A stretch of 64,000 bases of DNA from Rhyacichthys aspro (GCA_036850595.1 CM072161.1:16945812-17009811), one strand, 5' to 3'; shown: positions 14,101 through 26,790, counted from the stretch's first letter. Numbers and translations are program-made. The notes: a model not told the origin generated them from the sequence alone.

Positions 14101-15561
14101 GCACACTAATCATATCTTACATTATTTCTACTATAACATTAACCTTGGATGATAAACTGAGGGTCTAAGCATTAGATTGTGTTCACCTGGCGTTAAAGAC
14201 TAAATGTTTGCAGCTGCGCTAATGTCAGGCCAGTAGTGCTGCCAGTTTTGAAGGTTTCAGGAGCTAAAGTCGTACCTAAAAGATAAAAGAGTGAGTTTAC
14301 CTCCGGTGGATTTCACGGAGCCAGGACGAACATGTTGGAGGCAGGTTTTACTAATCCATGTTTTATATAATTTTAGGGACAGATGACTTACTGCAGCATG
14401 AGGTACACTGCAGCACTGCAATAGTGACCTCCAGTGGACAGTTATTTTATTTAAATTACATGTTTTATTTGACCTTTGTAGAGAATCGTGGGTCAAGATC
14501 AGACTTGTGTATGATACACTGGTGGAAAAGGGAAGAGTTGAAATACAAACACAACAAATATATATATAGATATATTAAAACAATGTAAGTGCCCTATAAA
14601 TGTCTCACGCCATAATGATCTTAGCTTGATATTCCCTACAGCTACCCAAAAGTCTCTTATAATGCTCTCTTTGCTAAAATATGGTGCTGAATATGCCACT
14701 GTTCACTCCATGTGATATTGATATATTAAGAAAAATGTGTATGGGTCCTGGAAAAATGTTGACAATGAAACTAGCTGAAAACTAATTTACTAATTGCCAA
14801 AATAAACCGATTCAGAATGACAAAACAAAAGCTAACTTATATGCTGTATATATTTCTACAAAACTATGGGCAGTATGTATGTTGCACAATTACAAAACAA
14901 CAGTCTAAAATTACTAGACAAATCAGTAAATGAAATAAAATTGTCTTTCGGTCTCTAATCTTAGCCTCTTTTTGTATTGTATTATGAATGAAAATGTTGT
15001 GTTTGTACCTTCAATAACTCAACAGACACTAGCAAAACTTTCTATTTTTTGTAAACATTGTCTATTTTTGTCTTGTGTGGCCAACTTATTACTTTATTTG
15101 AGAGGCTTATTTTCTTTTTACACTAGTAATGTTAAGATAAAGCCACAAGAGGGAGCTATGACTCTATTCAATCAACTACATTCAGTCTGTTAATGCCATT
15201 CACAGAATATTTAACAGGACACGTTTGAATTTATTATAAAGTATCAAAAAAATAACAGTGTTTATTACATTTATGGTTAATAAAGTAAAGGCTGATTATG
15301 GATCCTTCAACAAAAGGAACAAATAAATCTATGTAACATGTGGTCCAGTGAAAGTAGTTGTGTAATTCTGCGTCTTAAATATTATTTTTCCTATTTTTCT
15401 TGGAACATTAAACTTGATTCAACCCTTTCAGTGTTTTGGGGGAAAGTCCAGTCGTTTTATATTTAGTCACTTTGTGGAGGAAACGGATGAAGAGAGGTCC
15501 AATAGGTTCCCACTTTCCCACAGCCTTTACTGAAAACTCTGGACAGCTGCTGCCGCACTAA

Positions 15562-15580
15562 GCATCATGGGAAATGTAGT
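15562..15580 (-). promoter_or_regulatory. ZNF143/THAP11-type (SBS) motif
   Basis: Minus strand reads ACTACATTTCCCATGATGC, very close to the known ACTACAATTCCCAGAATGC-type element bound by ZNF143/STAF and associated factors. It lies about 8 kb downstream of spry3, with no gene start visible nearby. Confidence 0.45.
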
Positions 15581-18500
15581 ACGGCCCACAGGAAGCAGGG
15601 GTCACAGAAAACATAACACTGCTGTCAGTTCAATCCAAGGCTTGTTTGCACTAACTATACACCAGATACATGCTTAGAAAATACATCTTTCACATATTCA
15701 TCTGTATATTCTAAACCAAGACTAGCATGAATGATCTTGATCTACAAAAACAAAACAAAACTTTTTTATATATACTTTTCTAGCAAATGTACAAATGGAC
15801 AGAAGTGCAGTGGGTTGCACGGCTCACTGAGTCCGCTCAGCACTTAACCCCATTGTCGGATCTCCCAGCGCCATCATCGTTCGGCCCATTACTGTTCAGG
15901 AAATATGCTGAATTATTCAATCACTTCCTGCGCATCGTCCACAGGATGCACAGCGCTGTTCAGTGTGGAGTCGTGACCTACATCACATCGACTGCCTTTA
16001 GCATCAATACGGATCCAAACAGGCCCGAAGAGACGCCATTTTAGTTCATAATGTTGAGTGATACTGACCAATCTGAGAGTAGAAGAGATGGACCAGTATT
16101 CAGTAAAAGGGGGCTCATGGGATCCTTAGAGGTAACTCGTTCCTTACAGTAGGTATTATTAAGCAAATCCCCAGTTTGGAGGAGCAGACAGGAGCAATGC
16201 TAATGGAGCATGAAAAAATGAAAACAAACAACTATCAAGGCTTCTACAACAGTACAAGTTTTAATTTGACATATAACTGATTTTCAATCTGTCGCTCTGC
16301 CCCGAAGGAAAAAAAAAAAGATAAAAAAGTGGGCCTATCAGAATATTAGGAGTGAAAATAAAACATGATTATGTGTCTCTTTAGCTTGAAACCTTTATAA
16401 ACATCCAGAGCTAGCCATAGGTGACTAAACAGAAGCCAGGTCCGGCCCATTTTAAGATTCAGAATATTTATTGTCATCACATTAGGTAACATCTGTGCAA
16501 TGAATGTCTTTCTTGGCTGTCAACAAGATTAAACAAATAAAAATGATAGTAAAAAGCCCTGTTGATCCCCCAAAATTTAATGAATGGATGTAAATAGAAC
16601 AAAAAGAAATAGAAGTTTTTTTTACTCAAAATTTGACTGATGTATGAGAGCTTCCTATTCAATAATTGATTCCATTATGTAGTCCACCATAGTGCAGCCC
16701 ATACATATTGCAGACTTGATGCCTGTTGATGCTTGAGCCAATAGACTGTATTAATAAGGTCTTGGATTAAGCCTGCAAATCTGTGCCCAGTGACAATGGT
16801 TTTGGATTGTACTTTAATTTGCTCAGTGAAGGTCTGTGGTCATGACACTTCCAGTCTTGACTTTTAACCCTTGTGTTAAAGCAGAGCACGACCAAAGGAG
16901 ACACAGAAGATCTCAACGTGTGCGTCCTCTTCAGCATCGGTTGTTTTCGTGGAGCCCTGTCCCGTTGCACCCTGGGAGTCAGACCCTCGGCGTCTTAGGC
17001 ACAAAGCCCGCTGTCCGTCAAACCCCTATACAACTGTCAATCACCTCCACGAGGCTTTCTCTCTGTTTACACTCAGCCTGAGCTCGTGGCTGTCACTGAG
17101 CTCCGCAGAACACTGACGATTACAAAAAGAGAGGTCAAAGTTCAGAGCGGCCCGCACAAGATGGAGGGCATCACAGTTGGGCTCAAAAACAGGACTCTCA
17201 GTTTAGAGGTTGGTCACATACTTCCAACTTAAACAGACATTTTGAACAGTCTTTCTGGTTATTGCCCATTTAACTTTCAAACTTTCATCAGCAGTGGTTC
17301 TTAATCTTAAAACTTAAACTTAGACAGTTTAATCTCAGCTGAGTCAGAAGTCCTGGGAGCTTTATGGAAAAGTCTTCAGAGCTGTGATTGTTTGTAAAGA
17401 CTATGATTCTTTTATGACAAATTTTGCCGTAGTACTTAGTGAACCCATCTTTCTTATACTCACCCTACTCTTGGCTTCGAGGTCAGCGCTCACATGAAAA
17501 CTGATGGTGGACGGCTTATTGGTAAAAGGCTCGTGGAGAGAAACAGACGTGAATTATTCATCTGGTCTGTCGTGTGTAGACGTCTCTACTGTACATCCTC
17601 CAGTGTTTGTCTTCGGATGTGAGAGAGTCTAATGCACTCTGATTGGACTGATCAACAGAGAGCAGTGGAGCAGCAGATTCTTATCCTCTTCTTTGTCCAT
17701 CGTTTCATGTGTCTCAAACCAGTCTCCAAGAGATTCTCATCTTTATTTCTGCAAAGCCTCAAATATCTAAAGAAATTCTGGAGTCATAATGGTCAGTAAG
17801 GCCTGTCTAAACATACACCTTCTGACTGGCCAGTGCTGTTCTTCTCTGGTTTCTGGCTTAGTATTTAACACCATCTTGTAGTTTGGAGAATTCATGTGCT
17901 GATGTGTGGTAAGATAGTTTTTTAAAACAAGGGAGAAAATATAAATTTCGAAAAAAAAGTATTCTGTATGTGTAGCTAAAAAATGTTGTAAATCTCGGTG
18001 ACACTTAGAAAGGCCTATTGTATGAAATGACCAAGTGTCATTATTTAGCTCTGAATAAAAGAATGTTTAGAAACTTAGAAAGTATAGGCTACATCATAAA
18101 ACACATAAAACAAAGCTATATGGATAAAGCCCACCCCATTTCAATGAATTTGATCTCTGTGACAGGTTTTCTACCAAGTGGAAATCTATATGAAAGAAAA
18201 GGAAATGAACTTAAGAAGTGAATGGAAATGGCTGAACAGGCAAGAATCAAGAGCATTTTGTCTCAGTCTTGGCACAGAGAATCACAGCGTCAGACTTGAC
18301 TTGTCATCGTAGTTTATTGGACCCTCTATGAGTTTGGACTTGATCTAAAGAAAGACTTGGACAATATTTTATAACTGCTCCATAATCAAGCACTTGGCAA
18401 GGTCTGGATTTAATCTCAGTATTGGTTTTGACTCCAACACCAGGTGAAATATTCATGTTGCACATGTTTTGTGCAGTTGTTAGTGAGTTACATCTGATCG

Positions 18501-19424
18501 GAGGCTGTGCTCTGAAGCCATTAGTGTGACCAGGCTCTGATGACTTATTAATGAGCCCCTCACAGCAAAGAAAAGGGAGTGGGCCTCGATAAAAAACACT
18601 GTTTGACTTACTATATTTTATCTTTTGTTATTCTGCAATGCAATTACTTTTATTTTATTTTACGTAAGCACAGTTTGGTTTTATTTGCTGAGTTCTGTTC
18701 AGTTTTTGTTAATGTTGTTGGTGTATATGTATTCCTGAGAGCGTGTGAACAGCTATGGTACTGTCACAGAGACATTAAGCTCTCCATTAAGTGGAATATA
18801 TCTTGTAGTAATTTCACATTAAAAGAAAAACCCAACAAAATCAATTTTGTTAATAAACACCCCAGTTTGTTGTGTAGTGGGAAACAGGTGGAATTAAAAT
18901 GTCTCCTTTGAGTTATTCAGTTATTTTGAGCTGTTTATGCACCGAACAGTAACTTATGATCCATTTTGCTACAACATTTTACACAATGCATGCACTTTTA
19001 AAGCATTTAGTAATGGCTTAAGAGTGGGCTATCAAATTAAACACAAACAAAAGGAGAAATGAATGCATGGTCAGCTTAGAAACTCCTTTTATTGGTTGGT
19101 CTTAGCGGAGGGTATCAGCAGCCACACCACAGACAAACAAACAAAAACAGTGCTCTTCATGGGTTTTTATAAATAAATAGTCATCCACACTTTTCCCTGC
19201 AATGATTATTGTTAAATTAATATGAACAGTCCAACAGAAAGGGGGATGCATATTGTTCCATCTATTATATATTCACTTTAGATAGACTTCTATATATATT
19301 TGTTCATTAACTCTCCTTTAACAACAATACAAGATGCCAATTTGTACCAGAAAGCGATGCTCAGTCACACAGTGGTGGTTATAGTGGCAGCCAGCTCAGA
19401 TCCCAGGCTTAAATAATAGCTTTT

Positions 19425-19640
19425 AGTTAGCCTGGCCAGCCCTCGATCCTTTTTCTACTCTTTACAAAAAATGTGTCTGGTCTCTTTGGATTTGAGTTGG
19501 ATTTCCAAGAGGCAGAATAAACAAACAACCAGAGAAATGAAACACTGCACAAAGCAAGCCCCATTTTAGTTACATTTGTACCGAGTGGAAATGGAAAATT
19601 GGCTGAATGGCTGGCCACACTAGCATTTAGTTTCTGCAAA
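19425..19640. repeat. Interspersed element bounded by GGCCAG motifs
   Basis: Begins TTAGCCTGGCCAGCC and ends GGCTGGCCACACTAGC, giving short inverted ends. Its interior (TTTCCAAGAGGCAGAATAAAC) matches 26969-26990 (TTTCCAGGAGGCAGAACAAAA). The 26.9-27.2 kb copy ends AGCTGGCCAGGCTAGG. Inverted ends of this kind suggest a small DNA transposon, but the superfamily is not clear. Confidence 0.45.
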
Positions 19641-21890
19641 ACAAATGCCTGTTTGTGTTATGTATATTTAGCTTATCTTTCTCTCCATGTGTGATCACGT
19701 AAAAATAATATGCACTAACCAAACATAATTAATGCTGTTTTTCATCATAATTTTTTTGTGTCGTATTTTTGAACAGGACTCAGTGAGAGCTTGGTTTTGT
19801 TAGGCTCCAACTAGTGGACAGTTGTGGTATCACAGTTTAAAGGGGTTTAAGTTTAACCTGTGAAAACAACTCTGAAAACAGAATTTCGGGATAATTGTGA
19901 GTAACTGGAAATGACTTAATGTGAATAACCTCAGTGGGAACAAATCAAACAGAATAAAAATAGTCCTTGTATTAGCCCGTATTTACATATAAAAATATGG
20001 CAAAGGAACAGGTCACATTCTGAATCTCACACTCCACTGTCGTCGTGTAGCCGAGAAGCCTCCCTTTTTGGACTTTAACTAAATAAAAAAATACTGAATT
20101 GTTAAAAAGAGACATATTTCTACAATTTCAAATGCTTTGTACAGTTTCCATTTTAGGCATAAAACACAAAGAGTAGATTGTCTTGGGCATAATATTGGAC
20201 CATGGGTTTGTGATGCCCCTATTGAAAAAAATATGACAGTCATAAAGTAAACTGTAGCTAGTGATGCTAACAAACGATAATGTATAGACGCGAACTTAAT
20301 AAAGCATAGTGAATTATTCATATTCTTGAAAGTATGTCTTTAAGGCTAGTTGCTGATCAACACTAGCTGCTGATTGTTTTTAGAAATAATCTATATAAGA
20401 AAATACATGTTTTTTTTAGCTCCTTGTCCCAAAACATAATTTATTTGTATATTTATTTTTGGTATACTTGCATTCTCATTGGTCTACTGTTTTGAGTAAA
20501 AGTGTATAAAAAGGTTTCTAGGGAAGAAGTCAATGTTTTGGTAAATCAAATTAAAAATAAATCCATTGTTTATGAGGATTTTGAGACAATATTTTTCAAG
20601 TGCCCACATGGAGATTTGGAAATAATGTGCCACTTAGTTCTTGGAGCCATCCCTCACATCTGTGATATTTCTTGACCATCACAATTTCTTCATCCTTTAT
20701 TTTATTTTTTTTTATGATGGGCCTAAATAAGAATGATCCTTAATAAATTGATTCAACCCTGTCAGCCTCTGTTTCAAAGCATGAACTGGGGAAATGAAAT
20801 ATGGGATTTTAAAAAGTTTCAAACATTTTGTCGTGCTGTAGTGTACTTTCTAACACCACTTCGGGCCCAATCCTTCAAAGTGTGAGTTAGTCTCTGGAAA
20901 CCATGGCCGTCTTTCTGTCTGCTTTAAAGTTGACGTCAGTTTCCTGCCTCGATCCCATCAGCTGTCCATCTGCCGAGCCTCACAGTGCACTCTGCCTCCC
21001 GTTCTCCTCCGGCCCATTAAGAGCTATCACCAGCTAATTGCCTGTTTGATCAACTCTCAATGGACCAGGAACGGAGGCTTTTAGCCGCGTTAGAGCAAGA
21101 CGAGAGAACCGTGAGGCCGGACCGACAGAAGCATGGACGGATGTGGGAATAATGCACATTGGGTTGGACAGCTTTGGCCTCATTCATTTTACTTGCATTT
21201 TTTTGACGCTGCATTTGGAGGATTGTCACAAAATGAATCACAACGTCTTTGGGTGTGACTTTTAATGGGGCCAATTCAAGCTCATCTTTACAATGACCTT
21301 AAGACAAAACTTTGTACTTGTACCAGTTAAGTTTGATCAAGTGGCTTATTTTGAGGCTTTTATTATATTGGCAAATACCATCTGATTTTGAATGTATTAC
21401 TTTGATATTTGAGGAAGACTATTTAATCACCAAATTGCACATTGTTGCAATGATTAATGTAGAATTGTACAAAAATCTATAAAATAATTATGGAAATGCA
21501 ACATTTTCAAGATTAATTGCTTCAAATCTGGACCAAACCAAAATGAAGCGAGGTCCTGAGTGTATCCAGGTTTGGGGGGAGAAAGGGGGTCGTGAAATGC
21601 ATTTGGCGACAGAATGACTTTGGAGGGAAACCTGACCAGACAGTCAGAGCTCCACAGCTAAAAATAGCCAAAACTAAGACAAAGGGAGGCTTCTCGTTGA
21701 TAAAACAACCCGCACACAATAACACATGCACGCTGCCATGTCACAAGGATGCACCCTCCGTCCTTTAAATAATCCTCGGCAATAAGACTCAAAACATTGT
21801 CCGTCTGACTTTCAGTCCTTTACAAATAAGCTTAAAAGCAGTTGAACAGTCCACGGTCTTTTTGGTGTTTGCAGATGTGCTACAGCTGTC

Positions 21891-21896
21891 TTTATT
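21891..21896 (-). terminator. Candidate polyadenylation signal for spry3
   Basis: Plus-strand TTTATT reads AATAAA on the minus strand about 1.5 kb past the spry3 stop. I saw no canonical AATAAA closer to the stop. A 3' UTR of this length is reasonable, but AATAAA is common by chance in AT-rich DNA and variant signals exist nearer. Confidence 0.2.
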
Positions 21897-22284
21897 TGAC
21901 TTAATGCATGAACGCCGCTCAGAAATCCACATCCGTTCTTCTTCATTTCTGTATTACTCTGTCTTTTAGAGGACATTTCGAAAAGCGTTCCCCATTTGGT
22001 CCATAGCCCCTCGATTTGTTGCTTAAGATTTGGAGAAAAACAAGCTGGATTTTTAACAATAAATAAATAGATTTTGTTGAGATTAGAGCAGAGGGCAGAA
22101 AGGAGAGGTGGTCTTGTCTGGAAGGCTTGGTTAAGGTTTGAACGGCAGTCTTCAGCAGGCACAAAACAAGCTTTGGTCCCTCCTGAGATGGAGATACAAG
22201 GTACGTTAGGTGAACTAGACGCATAGTTGTTGTAAGTGAACCCAGTCTATGAGTAGCTGCATTGCTATTTAAGGTTTACACACA

Positions 22285-22500
22285 TTCACACTGAAATGCA
22301 TTCACAGTTGAACTTGTGACTCTTAACCATCCGAAAGTTAATGAATGTGACAGTGAATGGTTGTTTGTCAACGACTGTCTTTAACTGTTAGCCCCGTGTT
22401 TACCTCCTGATTGTCCCGGCTGTACCTTAATAGGCTACCCAAAGCAGCTGGGATAGGCTCAAGACCCTCACGACAGATAAAGAAGGTGAATTAATGTTGA
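22285..22500 (+). repeat. Teleost interspersed repeat with GCTGGGATAGGCTC
   Basis: Contains GATTGTCCCGGCTGTACC and AGCTGGGATAGGCTCAAGAC followed by GATAAAGAAGGTGAATTAATG. The phrase is familiar from repeats widespread in fish genomes. A related copy is at 58750-58945. Confidence 0.6.
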
Positions 22501-23410
22501 GACTCAGGACATACAATGCAGGACTTTCTCACAGGTAATCTTATTTTCTGACTCATTCTTAAATCAATAAAGACGCCAAGTCTCACACCAAAATGTATCT
22601 TTTACATATGAAAAATAACATATGTAAAAATGCATTAGGGAAGCAAAAAAAGTAGTTTGCTGCAACCTGTTGAGCTATGTGGTCTTCCAGAGGGGGCATT
22701 AGGGTTTTAGTGGGTGTTGTTTAACTCCCTGTACATCCTGTCCTCTACTAATGAGGGTTTTGTCACAAAGCAGTACAGGACACAATAAGCCTAAGCCAGA
22801 GAGTATTAAGTACTTTTTGACAGAAGAATAGTTGGGGCTAAGATGTAAATTTGTTTCTGACTAGTTCTTTTTTTCGTCCTCTTCCAAAGTCACCCATGTT
22901 GGTGACATAATGGGCCTTTGGAGTGAGACTGGGTTCAAATAAATCATAAACAGGATATACGTTGATGCATCATTTATGTAATGTATGTCGAACAAACCTT
23001 ACGTTCTCTGGCTAGCAAAGATTCATGTCTATCAAAGAGTTCCCTCTTCTGATTGGATAAAAGGAGGATGGGATACCACAAAATATAATATGATGTATAA
23101 AACTGATATATTTTCTCACTTTTCCTTACAGTTTAAGAAATGGACTGGATCATTTTAAGAGAACTAAGTTGGGATTAATCATATTTCACCTATTTCTTTT
23201 GGGTAAAGATCCCCACAAATGGCCAAAGGTTACATATTTTTTGCATTAATACTCCGCATATTTCTTTGTGTAAACATTAAACAGATGCACTTCAATAGAC
23301 TGGGTTGTACATATAGGTAGGTTTGTCATTATATTGTCAGCTGTGGCACCATAATGTTTTCTGTGACGGCGTAGCTTTGGCGACCGCTGAAGGGACAGGT
23401 TTTAACTCTG

Positions 23411-24286
23411 TCATAAAAGTTTATCCATGGTCTTGCTTCGAAGCGACGGAGGGCCAGCGTTGGGGTTTGAAGCTGAAATCTTACGGCAGACGGTGTTGGT
23501 ATTGGTACAACGACATCCGGGACGTGTGGCTCGGTCATGGGCGCACTGGCAAAGGGCAAGGCACAGGCGGGCTGGGGGGTAGCAGCAAAGACAGGGCAGG
23601 CATAGGGCGAGGAGCGTCATCGTGCCCCATCGAGCACAAGCGTTGGCCGTGGAGCAAGAGCACGGCCGGTCGGCGCAGCTTTCCTCATCGTCCTCAGGAG
23701 AGCAATGGTAAAACAGTCCTTTGACGCAACACAAACACGTCCCGTACTCCACTATACTTTCGGGTGAGCACAGACAGCGCTGGTTACACGCCCAACAAGA
23801 CGGAAGACGGCGGGGCGTGCAGCACTCTTGGCATTTACAGCGACCGCACCGTTCGCAGATGAACATATGTTGCCCCAATTCATCCTCAGTTAAGACTTTC
23901 CCGAAAGAAATGTCGTGTTTTAAATCCCCTTTAGGCTGGGACCGAACAACGGATCCCAAACCGGAGTGAGACGGAGTTAAAGATGCGAGAAGACGTTGAT
24001 CCGACGCAGCACTCGTTCTGGACAAAGTGGAGCTAACGGTGCTAGAGCGACTCAAATGGGAAAAGTGCGGTTGTTGGCTTTGGCTTCGGGGCAAAGCGGG
24101 CGGGCCGTGGACGGGGTACACTCGGTCTTCGTGGACGTAGAAAAATCCAGTTTGAGGGCCCGGCTCGAGTGCCACGGGGCGCTCCACGTAGTCATTGTTG
24201 GCTCTGATGGCGCGGATCTGGTCCAGAGAGAGCACTGGGACCTGGTCTAAGCCCTCAAGGTCCATCCTGAAGGAGCGGGGGTCCAT
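23411..24286 (-). CDS. spry3: Sprouty homolog 3-like protein, single coding exon, 291 aa
   Basis: Sprouty proteins are membrane-recruited feedback inhibitors of receptor tyrosine kinase/Ras-MAPK signalling. The protein shows the family layout. Near the N-terminus is the conserved tyrosine motif NNDYVERP (Tyr33), which in Sproutys is phosphorylated and bound by Cbl/Grb2-type partners. Residues about 76-108 form a serine-rich block with SDQRLLAS. Residues 144-267 form the cysteine-rich SPR domain, containing CERCGRCKC, LPSCWACNQRCLC, YGTCLCCVKGLFYHC and GCRC. NDYVERP, ASDQRLLAS and TNTVCRKIS point to Sprouty3 rather than 1, 2 or 4. The length (291) is close to human SPRY3 as I recall it (about 288). 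The coding region lies in one exon, as is usual for Sproutys. The ATG at 24286 has a good context (G at -3, G at +4). A second in-frame ATG at 24265 (Met8) has an even better one and aligns with the mammalian start. Family assignment is near certain; the paralogue call is strong but from memory. Confidence 0.92.
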   Translation of the reverse strand: MDPRSFRMDLEGLDQVPVLSLDQIRAIRANNDYVERPVALEPGPQTGFFYVHEDRVYPVHGPPALPRSQSQQPHFSHLSRSSTVSSTLSRTSAASDQRLLASLTPSHSGLGSVVRSQPKGDLKHDISFGKVLTEDELGQHMFICERCGRCKCQECCTPRRLPSCWACNQRCLCSPESIVEYGTCLCCVKGLFYHCSPEDDEESCADRPCSCSTANACARWGTMTLLALCLPCLCCYPPARLCLALCQCAHDRATRPGCRCTNTNTVCRKISASNPNAGPPSLRSKTMDKLL

Positions 24287-24342
24287 TGCAGCGAGCCCCG
24301 GTTCGGCACCAGGACTAAGGGCTCTGGAAAGTCACGGGACAT
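24247..24342 (-). other. Upstream ORF overlapping the spry3 start (31 codons)
   Basis: An ATG at 24342 lies inside the inferred 5' UTR, downstream of the acceptor. It opens a 31-codon frame that is out of frame with spry3 and ends at a TAG at 24247-24249. It therefore runs past both the ATG at 24286 and the second in-frame ATG at 24265. Its own context is weak (C at -3, T at +4), which fits leaky scanning. Seen directly in the sequence; any translational effect is inference. Confidence 0.45.
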
Positions 24343-24351
24343 CGGACAAAC
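24287..24351 (-). other. spry3: 5' UTR portion of the spry3 coding exon with splice acceptor
   Basis: Reading the minus strand, a clean acceptor (TTTATGTTTGCAG, then GTTTG) places the exon start at 24351, 65 nt upstream of the ATG at 24286. Sprouty genes typically have untranslated 5' exon(s) spliced to one coding exon, so this fits. The upstream non-coding exon(s) and promoter must lie at higher coordinates, somewhere in 24.4-40 kb; I could not locate them. Confidence 0.6.
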
Positions 24352-25871
24352 CTGCAAACATAAAGAAAGATTTGATTTGAGTTGGTGGCTTTTTATGATT
24401 GGACAGAATTGTGTGAAGTTGAATGTTTACATGCAATTTAAACATTTACATGGTCTTGCAGCTTTGACCAATTGTCATTTTTGTGACACATTATGAAACA
24501 TGTACTGAATACACAACACTGTTTTAATTATTGCCATAGTCTGATCTAAACTGGAGTTTGCCTGTAAACATCTTGGTTCGACTATTATCAAAGTATTTTA
24601 AATAACAATTTCCCATGTGACTTGGTTCTATTGGTTTAAGTTCAACACACTCCCAGTTTTAAGAAGCAGATAGGAGCAAGAGACGAGTAAAACACACTTT
24701 TAAACAACCAATAAAGCATCTGAAACATTAGAATTACTATCAGTGAAGGTGTGTGTTACATAGAAAGTATTAAAATGCAATTAATTCAATCATTAAACTG
24801 CTCTTGTTGTGTTTCTCATTCATAAAACAGCGAAACGTAACACTGCCCAGTACAAGAAAAAAGTACAAAAAATAAGTCCATTTCTCAGCAACATACTGTA
24901 TACAGTGCAAATGTGCTTTATGGACCTTGACAAAATTTAGTGTCTTAAATAATCTGTGTTTAAAATCCATTTTCATTGGCCCAATTTACAACAGAACATG
25001 GGTTAGTCTCTGTAGCTGTGCTCCTGTCTGCTTCTCCAAACTGGAAGAACTGGAAGCTTGTCATGACCAAAAAGTATAATTTTGTTAAAAATAGAAAATA
25101 TACTATTGCAAAAGCTTCAGTTCTTTTTGTGTGTTTGGAGGAGTATAAGGAGGATTTTTAAAAGGAGAAAACATGACTGTAAATCCAGTGTGGCCCGAAG
25201 CATCATTTAAAGACTTTCACAGAAGAAAACTCTAAGGAACAGCCTGCGTTTTATGAATGTGGTGTCTCTGTTCAGCATCAACAGGCCTTTAGCTCTGACA
25301 TATCTCTGATCTGAGCAGCTTTACTTCCATTTGGCCTCATTTCTCTGAGAGGATGGCCCACATTTCCCCCGACGGCTGTTTGGAGCCAATACAGTTCCTC
25401 TGACTGTGACCAATATAAACTGCTCAGATTTAGGTTTTAAGTTTGTGTGTATGTTGTATTTCCATCTACAATCATATAGTGTAATAAAGTATATTATGCT
25501 ACAGTAATATTTAAATTAATGTGGATTTTGTACTGATTTGAGTGTAGTTTAAGACCTGACATATTTGTTCTGGATTAAACAAACTCATGTGATGTTTGTT
25601 GTCATTGTTATAGTTTGTTTGTGCTGGTGAGACTAAACTCTGGCGCTGTCTGAAGAAAAGATGGGCCTCCATTTGGTTCTGAATGGACTCCAGTCTTGTT
25701 TGTTTGTGGTGAGAACATAAACCGGTCTCAGTCTGGGGAAATGCATAAATAACGGGACCTTTTTGGATTAAACAAGTTTATATTAATGTACATGAATACA
25801 AACTGAGGACAGAAAACTCAGTGATTATATGCCTCAATCAGACATAATATCAATGCATGTGTACATATTTT
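24352..25871. other. Region immediately upstream of the spry3 coding exon
   Basis: AT-rich, containing one interspersed repeat copy at 24.64-24.8 kb. The first spry3 intron must start or continue here, but I see no obvious untranslated exon or CpG-rich promoter within it. Confidence 0.4.
24640..24800. repeat. Interspersed repeat family with TGTGTTACATAGAA
   Basis: This stretch shares the order CCAATxAAA...ACTATCAGTG...TGTGTTACATAGAA with 41440-41540 and 26690-26790. A more decayed relative appears at 16180-16290. Three or four copies in 64 kb suggest a short non-autonomous element; I cannot assign the superfamily. Boundaries are approximate. Confidence 0.5.
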
Positions 25872-25985
25872 ACTTAGTTTAGTTTCAGTTTAATCCTGGT
25901 TTAGTGTTGTTTAGTGTTGGGTTTAGTCTCATATTTATTTATTTTTTTTATTCCTGAGTTCAGTCTTGATTTAATCCTTGTACAA
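25872..25985 (+). repeat. Patch 2 of the GGTTTAGTCCTG repeat
   Basis: Short patch with TTTAATCCTGGTTTAGTG and GGGTTTAGTCTC units and a T-rich insertion. Confidence 0.7.
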
Positions 25986-26689
25986 ACCATCACCTCGTGT
26001 TCAAGTCCTGAGTCTAAGACCCAAAGCCTCTCCACAGAAACTGAGCTCAGTGTCTGAAAAATCCAATGCAAAAACAATCAGAGGACGCAACTCAAGACTC
26101 AGTGTAACTCGAGAACAGACATCCATCACCAGACGGACTTATGGACAGGCAGACCCACAGAGATGTGCTGCTGGTCCATGGGGTTGCCTGTCAAGTTGAA
26201 TGTGGGAAAAAAAACCTTCACTGCAAATGCAACCTGGCCTCTGAGAAGTTTTATTGTCATTAAAAATGCACTGTATAGTAATTGTGTATCACCTGAAATC
26301 TTGTCATAAGCTTTATTATCAAGGATTTTAATAGATGACAATGTTCAAGCTTTGGCCAATCCCTTGCTCTGCTCCCATTTGAAACATAACATCCTATTGG
26401 CTGCCGGTCGACTTTGGTAAACACTGAATCAATGGTGGCAGAAAATCCTACCAAAATAAAACAATAAAAAGACAAAGCTAGAACCAGAAGGCTGCAAGAC
26501 CATAACTAATAAGTCACTTGTTATTATATGAGATTGAGTACTTTAAGATTTCACATTTTACTCTAAAAAAACTAAAATTATTGTCCAGTATTTTGTGAAA
26601 GGGTGTCTATAAGATACTTGAGAATAGGTAACTTTAATGGTCAACAGTACAGTACAATACCACAGGCTTTCTGTTATATATGTCTACTA

Positions 26690-26790
26690 ATGGAGTCAGT
26701 GAAAACACACTAGAACAACTGGCTTCTACAACTTCCAAACCAACCATCAGAGCAAGTCTGTGTTACATAGAAGTGGTAATAGTAAGTAAT
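26690..26790. repeat. Second copy of the TGTGTTACATAGAA repeat family
   Basis: Shares GTGAAAACACACT, CTTCTACAACTTC and TCTGTGTTACATAGAAG with the copy at 41.4-41.5 kb. Confidence 0.5.

Larger units (their letters stand above)
11888..21300. other. Gene-free, AT-rich stretch with interspersed repeats
   Basis: Holds repeat copies at 14.0 and 19.4 kb and the ZNF143-like site at 15.56 kb. GC-richer candidate regulatory blocks lie at 13700-13960, 16830-17180 and 20930-21290. No frame with convincing coding character was found; the longest open frame (18579-18911) is low in complexity and partly repeat-derived. Confidence 0.4.

Noticed and set aside
18579..18911. Plus-strand 110-codon frame
   Set aside because: AT-rich, hydrophobic low-complexity translation overlapping interspersed-repeat traces; no coding support.
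23323..23724. Plus-strand 133-codon open frame
   Set aside because: It is antisense to the spry3 cysteine-rich coding sequence; its openness is explained by codon composition of the real gene on the other strand.
23721..24380. Further plus-strand open frames over spry3
   Set aside because: Shadows of the GC-rich spry3 exon; no domain or start evidence.
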